Part shown: positions 7,465 to 12,786 of the stretch, in pieces
Layout of the letters: every line of letters begins with the position of its first letter
How positions within the stretch are numbered: position 1 is the first letter of the stretch
Source: Clostridia bacterium
GTDB taxonomy: Bacteria > Bacillota > Clostridia > Oscillospirales > CAG-272
DNA: 14,018 nt
NCBI GenBank assembly: GCA_017958705.1
Contig: JAGDCE010000158.1
Location: 1 to 14,018, forward strand
Direction of reading: 5' to 3'
Made by a program: the position numbers and the translations under genes
Notes under the pieces: model-generated
Seen by the model: the letters and a program-made list of their open reading frames with translations, nothing else
Database searches by the model: none
What the model was told of the DNA's origin: nothing

Positions 7465-8133
7465 TTATCCCGCATCCTCATCCGAATTGCCGCAATTGTT
7501 CCGCTCAACGGTGAATACGTTGCCTATGAACCTGAAACAAATGTCGATCCGCTGAGAAGATCTCTTCACGTGACCCTTTTCGCGCTCGTGAATGACGATC
7601 TTCGAAATGAACGTACGGAGAATATCCGGCGTCAGTTCGCGTATCACGGTATAACGCTTTGCCGATTCGAGAAATCTGCCAACGTTGGCGACGTTTTCCT
7701 TCAGAGAGCATATCTCCCTGTCAAGCAGCGGAAGACGATCCTGAAGCATATCGTCTCTGCTCTGATGATACTTGTAACCGTTTTCGTAATTCACGGAATT
7801 GAGGATGATGTGATTATGCAGATGATCCCTGTTCGTATGAGTCGCAACGAGCGCCTGGTATCCTTTGAAATACGCCGCGAACTTCATACCGATCTCATGC
7901 GCGGTCTCCGGCGTGATCTTATCGTCCGGAGAAAACGACTGCACGATATGATAATACTGTCTGCCGTCCTCCTTTCCGAACTTCACCTTGACGAATTTAA
8001 ATTCTTCGAGCGCCGTTTCCGGCGTACACATGATACCGTCAATGAGTTTCCGCTCCGTAGCCTCCTCTCTCATAACGTAACCGAAGATATTGTTCATCGG
8101 GCATCCCGACGCAACGAATTTAACGATTGCCAT
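7465..8133 (-). CDS. Chimeric remnant: relaxase N-terminus fused to serine recombinase C-terminal tail
   Basis: This 222-residue ORF reads as two unrelated families joined in frame. Residues 1 to about 130 match the start of a MobA/VirD2-type relaxase: a conserved region with QYYHIVQSF and the metal-binding histidine motif THTNRDHLHNHIILNSV (H99, H104, H106, H108), which positions a metal for cutting at oriT. Relaxases of this type normally run to 300-500 residues or more. From about residue 132 the sequence is instead like the end of a Tn4451/TnpX-type large serine recombinase: a coiled segment, then KRYTVIRELTPDILRTF and SKIVIHEREK, and IDICFRFIGN, resembling the DUF4368 tail. The join is near 7740-7750. 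It overlaps mobC by 40 bases and has AAGGAG upstream of ATG 8133. An internal deletion of an element explains it best. Activity is doubtful. Confidence 0.7.
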   Translation of the reverse strand: MAIVKFVASGCPMNNIFGYVMREEATERKLIDGIMCTPETALEEFKFVKVKFGKEDGRQYYHIVQSFSPDDKITPETAHEIGMKFAAYFKGYQALVATHTNRDHLHNHIILNSVNYENGYKYHQSRDDMLQDRLPLLDREICSLKENVANVGRFLESAKRYTVIRELTPDILRTFISKIVIHEREKGHVKRSSQRIDICFRFIGNVFTVERNNCGNSDEDAG

Positions 8134-8447
8134 ATCCTTTTTACTCCTTCCTGTGTTTCGGTAAGATCAACTGTCTGTCCGGCATAACCTAAATTGACCG
8201 CTCTCGCAATCTGATTCAGATTGTTTCCCATGCGTCTCAGTTCGTCCGCGAGCGCGTCGGCGCCGGGTATCACTACGATCTCTTTTCCGAGAGCACAGTC
8301 GCGCAGATACCTGCTCACGGTACGGTAGGAGCCGAGAGCTTTCCGCTCTATCTTCATTCTCTCCGCTGGCGTTACCCTGAAACGCAGTATTTCGGATTTC
8401 GTGTTTGCCGGCTGACTGTTCTGTTCGTTTTTGTTTTGTGTTTCCAT
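8094..8447 (-). CDS. mobC: MobC-like mobilisation protein
   Basis: The 117-residue protein resembles the MobC family of relaxosome accessory proteins, which bind oriT and help the relaxase open and nick it. After a polar N-terminus, it has a ribbon-helix-helix-like region (EILRFRVTPAERMKIE), then YLRDCALG and the diagnostic RRMGNNLNQIARAVN stretch. AAAGGAG lies 4 bases from the ATG at 8447, a strong start. Its end overlaps the relaxase fragment by 40 bases, a usual arrangement that suggests translational coupling. The gene appears intact although its partner is truncated. The family call is by motif only; no search was possible. Confidence 0.82.
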   Translation of the reverse strand: METQNKNEQNSQPANTKSEILRFRVTPAERMKIERKALGSYRTVSRYLRDCALGKEIVVIPGADALADELRRMGNNLNQIARAVNLGYAGQTVDLTETQEGVKRIWQSLNSLRRDAR

Positions 8448-8483
8448 GAGACTCCTTTCTTAAAAATGGATTTTACAGGGGTT

Positions 8484-8548
8484 CGGGCTTAGCCCGATGT
8501 GTTTGTGGTCGGCGGCTGTGCCGCCGTACCACAAATGCGAAACTCGCA
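8484..8548. other. Hairpin cluster upstream of mobC, candidate origin of transfer
   Basis: Three hairpins follow one another in the mobC upstream region: CGGGC-tta-GCCCG (8484-8496); a 15-bp stem made of TTTGTGGT plus CGGCGGC pairing across a TGT loop to 8535 with one bulged base at 8527; and TGCGA-aac-TCGCA (8536-8548). Origins of transfer of mobilizable elements commonly lie just upstream of mobC and contain inverted repeats next to the nick site. The nick site cannot be placed. The same hairpins would form in the mobC transcript leader. Confidence 0.45.
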
Positions 8549-8581
8549 ATATCGGGAGTCTCCGCTATCGCGCAGCCTCCT

Positions 8582-8830
8582 TCAACAAATGATGTAAGCT
8601 GAAAAGAAATTCGGCATTGCGTTATCGGAGATATCTCTCTTTATCCTCCCCATATATATCACTGCGAGTATCGCGAAATGTTCCGGTACTTGAAATATTT
8701 GCCGATGAGCACGTATATATTTCTTCCCGTCACGCGGCAAAACGACAAACTGTGCGAACTGAAAAGAAGTACAATACGACTGCGGCATATATATCCGTAC
8801 CGTACCGCGGCTCTGTTCTTTACCTTTCAT
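8582..8830 (-). CDS. Small hypothetical protein of the mobile remnant
   Basis: An 82-codon ORF lies between the leader region and mobC, in the same direction. The product has no recognised domain; it contains several aromatic and basic residues, two cysteines, and no clear membrane segment or signal peptide. The start at 8830 has only a weak purine-rich site upstream. Its base composition is AT-rich like the surrounding accessory DNA. It could be a genuine small element protein, or a chance open frame in the leader of the mob operon. No function is proposed. Confidence 0.3.
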   Translation of the reverse strand: MKGKEQSRGTVRIYMPQSYCTSFQFAQFVVLPRDGKKYIRAHRQIFQVPEHFAILAVIYMGRIKRDISDNAMPNFFSAYIIC

Positions 8831-8894
8831 CCATAACGCTTTCTTTCAGTTTAGAATTTAATCGCTGACTTTTATCCGGCGTTTGTCTTCAAAG

Positions 8895-8974
8895 CAAAAA
8901 AGAGCCGTTACACAGAAACACCAAATGGCGAGACAACTACCTCGCTTTAAAAAAGTGTGTCTATGTAACGGCTC
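8895..8974 (-). terminator. Terminator-like hairpin, candidate attenuator
   Basis: On the - strand GAGCCGTTACA (8964-8974) pairs perfectly with TGTAACGGCTC written back at 8902-8912, with imperfect extension to about 20 bp and an inner GCGAG/CTCGC hairpin (8928-8945). Six T residues (8896-8901) follow directly. This is a rho-independent terminator in the direction of mobC, placed about 170 bases after the start of the predicted transcript. A 39-codon leader ORF ends inside its 5' arm side, so ribosome position could decide whether it forms. Confidence 0.65.
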
Positions 8975-9066
8975 CTGTTAAGAGACGGGATCACGCAATA
9001 CACCGTCCACGCCGGTGATCCGCGGCGTTTACGGTCGTGTGCGGCAACATAGCCTGCCGCGGGCAT
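8947..9066 (-). CDS. Possible 39-residue leader peptide
   Basis: The ORF starts at ATG 9066 directly after an AGAGGA purine run, which is closer to the start codon than usual, and ends at TAA 8947. Its last codons run through the 5' arm of the terminator-like hairpin, ending NRSRYIDTLF. The product is basic in its middle part and matches no family I know. Two further dyads lie over it: GCGGCA/TGCCGC, and GGATCAC/GTGATCC with an inner CACCG/CGGTG. Layout fits a leader peptide of an attenuation system; translation itself is not shown. Confidence 0.35.
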   Translation of the reverse strand: MPAAGYVAAHDRKRRGSPAWTVYCVIPSLNRSRYIDTLF

Positions 9067-9142
9067 TCCTCTGACTTTAAGCCAGCTATTATGACACGGT
9101 TATTCGGTTGTATGCGGTATTACGCTATGCGCAAATTACCAC

Positions 9143-9178
9143 GTCTATCATTATACAGAACATATGTTCGTTTGTCAA
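9143..9178 (-). promoter_or_regulatory. Consensus promoter with LexA-like operator in the spacer
   Basis: Read on the - strand, TTGACA (9173-9178) and TATAAT (9150-9155) are perfect and 17 bases apart. The spacer contains the 12-base palindrome GAACATATGTTC (9158-9169); with flanks it reads CGAACATATGTTCT, one mismatch from the Bacillus LexA/DinR consensus CGAACRNRYGTTYC. A repressor bound here would block RNA polymerase. The predicted start is near 9143, and the transcript would pass through the leader and toward mobC. The site could instead serve another dyad-binding repressor lost from the element. Confidence 0.72.
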
Positions 9179-9235
9179 GGGATTTGGGTAAAATCAGGAT
9201 GATAATATGCAAAAACAGAAAAAGGAACGAAAAGA

Positions 9236-9267
9236 TTAAAAAAGCCTTCGGCAGTTTACCGAAGGCT
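9236..9267 (-). terminator. Rho-independent terminator, - strand
   Basis: AGCCTTCGG (9243-9251) pairs perfectly with CCGAAGGCT (9259-9267) across a 7-base loop. On the - strand it is followed by TTTTTTAATCTTTT. It would end transcription coming from the right, for example from the weak promoter at 9439-9467, before the LexA-like promoter. Confidence 0.65.
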
Positions 9268-9639
9268 AAAAGATACCGAAATTGATTTAAACAGTCTTAT
9301 GATCTTTGTTGCAGGATTGTTTTCTTCAGACATAAATTACACGGGTTGTCCTTTCATTTCAGGACTCTCGCACTTGAGCATGATAATGTTTGTGATATTT
9401 CCGCCGGCAGTGTGTTCATATTTCCTGTTCTAATACATATGATACCACGTTTTACCCTCTTATGCAATACCGTACCAGACCAAGTTTGGAGAAATCGCGT
9501 TTTTTGTGATTTCTCCGTTTTATATTATAGTTTATGTCAACCGGTTCATGTTATCTTTATGAGAAGCAGGCTGCCGCATCCTTTATATTTTTATTATGTA
9601 TAAAAGTCGAAAAAGACTTCATTTATTGAGTTAAAGCCA
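9268..9639. other. AT-rich intergenic stretch with a possible decayed small unit
   Basis: No convincing gene is present. On the - strand a promoter-like pair TTGCAT (9462-9467) and TATCAT (9439-9444), 17 bases apart, precedes a 21-codon ORF (9354-9419) with AGGAAAT upstream of its ATG, and the strong terminator at 9236-9267 closes the unit. The peptide (MNTLPAEISQ...) is not recognised. Open frames on the + strand here have no ribosome binding site and an atypical composition. The piece may be debris from the mobile element. Confidence 0.35.
9488..9522 (+). terminator. Terminator-like hairpin in intergenic DNA
   Basis: GGAGAAATC (9488-9496) pairs with GATTTCTCC (9508-9516) across an 11-base T-rich loop and is followed by GTTTTATATT. 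No + strand gene ends just before it, so it may be the scar of a lost gene or the edge of the mobile block. Confidence 0.45.
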
Positions 9640-9667
9640 TTGACTTTTTATTAAAATTATGTATAAT
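9640..9667 (+). promoter_or_regulatory. Promoter of the acyltransferase-ligase-carrier cassette
   Basis: TTGACT (9640-9645) and TATAAT (9662-9667) with a 16-base spacer lie 58 bases before the first gene. A small hairpin CACGC-aag-GCGTG (9679-9691) sits in the leader. A GGAGATG site at 9708-9714 is 11 bases from the ATG at 9726, a little far. Confidence 0.65.
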
Positions 9668-9725
9668 ATATATTAAATCACGCAAGGCGTGAGGATTAGT
9701 GTCGATCGGAGATGATTAAACTCAA

Positions 9726-10883
9726 ATGGAAGAAGTTGCTATCGAAAAAAAGAAGCCGTTGACGCGGTTCGGCGAGATCGAGCTGCTGAAGGCGATCGCG
9801 ATACTCGGACTGCCCGCCGTCCATCTGATGGAGGAAGCGCTTGAAGGCGGCTTTGCCAGCGAAAAGCTGACGAGCTTCGGCATGGCGATAATACTTTTAT
9901 GCGCGTTCGGTCCCTCGGTATTCATGATCTGCATGGGCTTCGGCATCGGCGGCGGCAAGACGTCGCCGAAGAGCATCCGCAAGAACGGCATCCAGTTCCT
10001 TTTGATCGGTGCTATACTGAACGTTCTGCGCTGGCTGATCCCGGGCATTATCCAGATGATCGTTCTGAAGACGCCTCTGATCGAGGACGTCAAATTCTGC
10101 CTGCAGTCGGACATCTACTATTTCGTCGGCTTGTATTTCATCCTCTACTCGTTCCTCATCCAGTGGAAGATGAAGGCGCCGGGCATCGTCATGCTCAGCG
10201 TAATAATGCTTACAGCGAACACTCTGCTGACGCCGCTCACGCAGAAATACGTGACGAACGACATCGCCGCTTCACTTCTCGGCAACATCGTCTACGTCAA
10301 CGAGACGAGCTGCTTCCCGCTGCTCTCGTGGGCCATTTTCCCGAGCGTCGGCGTGCTTCTCGGCGAGATACTCAAGAAATCCGACGAGGAAAAGCGTGAG
10401 AACATCATGCGCCGTCTGCTCGACTTCTCGGCGGTGCTGTTCGGTTCGTTCTGCGTATTCCTTTATTTCTACAAGATAGACATAATCAAAGTTCTCGTCT
10501 CTCCGGCGAATGAGTACATAACCGACCTGCCGAACGTCATCCTGCTTCTCAGCCTGGGGCTGTCGCTGTTCTCTCTCAACTACTATCTGTGCAAAAAGAT
10601 CGGCGCGTCGAAGTTCATGGGGTTCATGCTACGCATATCGACGTTCATCATCCCGTTCTATCTGCTGCAGTGGGTCATCATTTCCTGGATATTCTACACG
10701 ATGAACATCCTGAAGGCGCCCGCGGGCTGCTTCAACGTCTGGATCTACGTCTGCTGCGTCATAGCCGTCACGGCTATCTGCATATTCGTGACGATCAAAT
10801 TCGGTATGAAGATAATGAAAGTTCTGCTCAAGATCACAACTTTCAAAAAGCGTAAACCTAAAAAGAAAAAGGAGACACAATAA
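9726..10883 (+). CDS. Multi-pass membrane acyltransferase-like protein
   Basis: The 385-residue protein is strongly hydrophobic with about ten predicted membrane segments and a very basic C-terminal tail (KKRKPKKKK) expected on the cytoplasmic side. The N-terminus, R14 through LLKAIAILGLPAVH with H33, resembles the Arg/Glu-to-His pattern at the start of acyltransferase family 3 (OafA-like) and HGSNAT/DUF1624-like enzymes; FGPSVFMICMGFGIGGG near residue 60 also fits. Those families move acyl groups onto sugars or lipids at the membrane. The next two genes encode an acyl-adenylating enzyme and a carrier protein, which suggests the acyl group comes from that carrier. The stop overlaps the next start as TAATG. 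The acceptor is unknown. Family assignment is by pattern and is moderate. Confidence 0.72.
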   Translation: MEEVAIEKKKPLTRFGEIELLKAIAILGLPAVHLMEEALEGGFASEKLTSFGMAIILLCAFGPSVFMICMGFGIGGGKTSPKSIRKNGIQFLLIGAILNVLRWLIPGIIQMIVLKTPLIEDVKFCLQSDIYYFVGLYFILYSFLIQWKMKAPGIVMLSVIMLTANTLLTPLTQKYVTNDIAASLLGNIVYVNETSCFPLLSWAIFPSVGVLLGEILKKSDEEKRENIMRRLLDFSAVLFGSFCVFLYFYKIDIIKVLVSPANEYITDLPNVILLLSLGLSLFSLNYYLCKKIGASKFMGFMLRISTFIIPFYLLQWVIISWIFYTMNILKAPAGCFNVWIYVCCVIAVTAICIFVTIKFGMKIMKVLLKITTFKKRKPKKKKETQ

Positions 10884-12490
10884 TGGCAAAACGTAAAAAC
10901 GGAGCGTACCCGTTATACGACCGCATGCCCCCTATAGCAAGCATTTCCGAAATGCTCGAGCTCAAAGCGAAGACGGCCACGGACAGCGTCGCTTTCCGGT
11001 TCAGGAAGGGACGCGACCAGATAGGGGAAAAGACGTATTCCGACGTTTACCGTGAAGTGAGAAAAGCCGCGTCGTGGATCGAGCGCAATATCGGCAAAAA
11101 TCAGCATATAGCCGTGATAGGCGAAAACTCTTACGAATGGCTGATCGCGTTTTTCGCCGTGCTCGGCTCAGGCAACGTCGCCGCAGCGATCGACAAGGAG
11201 CTTCCCGCGAATGAAGTCGCGTGGATGATCGGCAAAGCGGACGTCACCGCGGTATTCATCTCAAAGACGTACAGCGACCTGGTCGAGGGTATCGACGGCC
11301 TTAAGGTCAACACGCTCAAAGGTCTTTTGTCCGCCTCCGAGGAAGAGAGCGAGGAATACGCGCTTTATCAGCCCGGCCGTGACGAGCCCGCCAGCATATT
11401 CTTCACGTCCGGCACCTCCGGCCGCAGCAAGGCGGTAATGCTCAGCCACGGCAATCTGGCGTCCGAGATCACCGACGTCAGCAAGCTGTTCGACCCGGAA
11501 GACGCTAAATCCGTTCTCGCGGTGCTCCCATTCCATCACACGTTCGGTCTCAACGTCGCAATACTCATGGCGTATTATTACGGCGTCGCCATTTTCCTTA
11601 ACAAGAGCCTGAAGACAGTTCAGGACGACCTGCTTCTCGCAAAGCCAGACGTCATCATGCTCGTACCGATGTTCATCGAGGTGCTTTACAAGAAGATATA
11701 CGAAGGCATAAAGAAGAACGGCAAGGAAAAGAAAGTCGAAAAGGGCGTGAAGCTCAGCAATTTTCTGCTCAAGCTCGGCATCGACGCGCGCCGTAAGCTG
11801 TTCAAAGAGATCATCGACGTATTCGGCGGCAATCTGAAATACATCATATCGGGCGGCGCATTCCTCGATCAGATGTACGTCAAGTCGTACCGCGAATTCG
11901 GCATAGAGATACTTAACGGTTACGGCACGACGGAATGTTCGCCCTGCGTCGCGGTCAACCGCAACTATCACAAATACGACGGCAGCGTCGGCATGATCGT
12001 GCCCGGCACCGACGTCAGGATATCGCCGGACGGCGAGGTCCAGGTCAAAGGTCCGGTCACCATGATGGGTTACTACAACGACCCCGAAGCCACGAACGAA
12101 GTCCTTCAGGACGGCTGGTACAGCACGGGCGATCTGGGGTACGTAAACGACGAAGGATTCATATTCTTAACGGGAAGAAAGAAAAACCTGATAATATTAA
12201 GCAACGGTGAAAACATCTCGCCCGAGGAGCTTGAGCAGGATTTCCGCAAGGATCCCGGCGTAAACGAAGTCCTCGTATACGACAGAAAGAACATGATCGT
12301 GGCCGAGATACTCCCCGAGGCTGACTACATGGGCAAAACGGAATACTTCGACGCTCTGATGGAGAAGGTCAACGAGGGCCGTCCCGCTTACAAGCGCGTC
12401 GCGAAAGTCGTTCTGCGCACGGAAGACTTCATACGCAACACTTCGAAAAAAATAGTCAGATATAAAAACATACCCAAAGAGGAGGATTAA
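10883..12490 (+). CDS. Acyl-adenylating enzyme (AMP-binding, fatty acyl ligase type)
   Basis: The 535-residue protein belongs to the ANL superfamily, which activates a carboxylic acid with ATP and passes it to CoA or a carrier protein. Motifs in order: the phosphate loop TSGTSGRSK (175-183), LPFHHTFGLN, YGTTE (347-351), the hinge and adenylate region with D417 (STGDLGYV) and GRKKNLIILSNGENISPEE, and the C-terminal lysine in NTSKKIVRYK (K523). All expected residues are present. It resembles FadD-like ligases more than DltA, but the substrate cannot be told. GGAG lies upstream of the ATG at 10883, which overlaps the preceding stop. An acyl carrier protein gene follows after 3 bases, so loading of that carrier rather than CoA is likely. 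Confidence 0.88.
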   Translation: MAKRKNGAYPLYDRMPPIASISEMLELKAKTATDSVAFRFRKGRDQIGEKTYSDVYREVRKAASWIERNIGKNQHIAVIGENSYEWLIAFFAVLGSGNVAAAIDKELPANEVAWMIGKADVTAVFISKTYSDLVEGIDGLKVNTLKGLLSASEEESEEYALYQPGRDEPASIFFTSGTSGRSKAVMLSHGNLASEITDVSKLFDPEDAKSVLAVLPFHHTFGLNVAILMAYYYGVAIFLNKSLKTVQDDLLLAKPDVIMLVPMFIEVLYKKIYEGIKKNGKEKKVEKGVKLSNFLLKLGIDARRKLFKEIIDVFGGNLKYIISGGAFLDQMYVKSYREFGIEILNGYGTTECSPCVAVNRNYHKYDGSVGMIVPGTDVRISPDGEVQVKGPVTMMGYYNDPEATNEVLQDGWYSTGDLGYVNDEGFIFLTGRKKNLIILSNGENISPEELEQDFRKDPGVNEVLVYDRKNMIVAEILPEADYMGKTEYFDALMEKVNEGRPAYKRVAKVVLRTEDFIRNTSKKIVRYKNIPKEED

Positions 12491-12493
12491 AAA

Positions 12494-12721
12494 ATGTTTG
12501 AAAGAACCGTAGCGATACTCGCCGATCACTTTGACGGCGACGCATCGGAGATCACAAGAGAAAGCGCGCTCGTCGACGATCTCGGCCTCAGCTCGCTGGA
12601 AGTCATCACGATCGTATCGGAATTCGAAAACGAATTCGATATCGAGGTGCCGGATCGCGTCATCCCGACGCTTCGCACCGTCGGCGACATCGTTGATTAT
12701 CTCGAAAAGAACGCCGAATGA
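12494..12721 (+). CDS. Acyl carrier protein
   Basis: The 75-residue protein has the length, acidity and four-helix pattern of an acyl carrier protein. The phosphopantetheine site is LGLSSLE, with Ser34 as the attachment serine; the usual Asp before it (DSL) is Ser33. IEVPDRVIPTLRTVGDIVDYLE matches helices III and IV. A GAGGAGG site at the end of the ligase gene serves its start, 3 bases after the ligase stop. It is the last gene of the cassette, followed by a strong terminator. Company with a ligase and a membrane acyltransferase, and no fatty acid synthase genes, suggest a dedicated carrier rather than the housekeeping AcpP. Confidence 0.9.
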   Translation: MFERTVAILADHFDGDASEITRESALVDDLGLSSLEVITIVSEFENEFDIEVPDRVIPTLRTVGDIVDYLEKNAE

Positions 12722-12733
12722 TCTGAAACGAAC

Positions 12734-12778
12734 AGACTCCCGGGTCCTGATCTTATTCAGGACCCGGGAGTCTTTTTT
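12734..12778 (+). terminator. Strong rho-independent terminator between convergent genes
   Basis: A perfect 17-bp stem (12734-12750 with 12757-12773) closes a 6-base loop TCTTAT and is followed by TTTTTT. It ends the three-gene cassette. It also lies just beyond the stop of the opposing surface-protein gene and may stop that transcript too, though the T-run on that side is poor. Confidence 0.92.
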
Positions 12779-12786
12779 GTTTCAGC

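Larger units (their letters stand above)
7221..9240 (-). mobile_element. Remnant of an integrative mobilizable element (mob genes plus recombinase tail)
   Basis: Between purF and the acyltransferase cassette lies a block with mobC, a relaxase N-terminus fused to a serine recombinase C-terminus, a candidate oriT, and an upstream promoter-leader region, all on the - strand. Base composition is visibly more AT-rich than in the flanking genes. The left edge is placed where a host signal-peptide ORF is interrupted. The right edge is uncertain and could lie anywhere from about 9180 to 9640. No direct-repeat attachment sites were recognised. The catalytic domain of the recombinase and the second half of the relaxase are missing, so it cannot move by itself, though it might be mobilised in trans. 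Confidence 0.55.

Noticed and set aside
7220..7555. Open frame of 111 codons across the hairpin array
   Set aside because: It runs through non-coding hairpins and a terminator, and its frame is explained by the repeat rather than by coding constraint.
7459..8187. Open frame of 242 codons on the + strand over the relaxase remnant
   Set aside because: The - strand reading gives the relaxase histidine motif and the MobC family; the + strand product matches nothing and starts without a ribosome binding site.
8902..8974. 73-base inverted-repeat structure considered as a tRNA or an insertion-sequence end pair
   Set aside because: There is no T-arm or anticodon-arm pattern and no CCA-like end. The following run of T residues and the short length fit a terminator better than transposon ends.
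9346..9603. Open frame of 85 codons on the + strand in the AT-rich gap
   Set aside because: It has no ribosome binding site or promoter and is rich in Phe, Cys and His, as expected for random AT-rich DNA; it also passes through a terminator hairpin.
10883..12490. Ligase considered as DltA of a D-alanylation operon
   Set aside because: No DltB-type MBOAT protein or DltD is present, the length and motif context resemble acyl-CoA synthetase-like ligases, and the neighbouring membrane protein is of another type.
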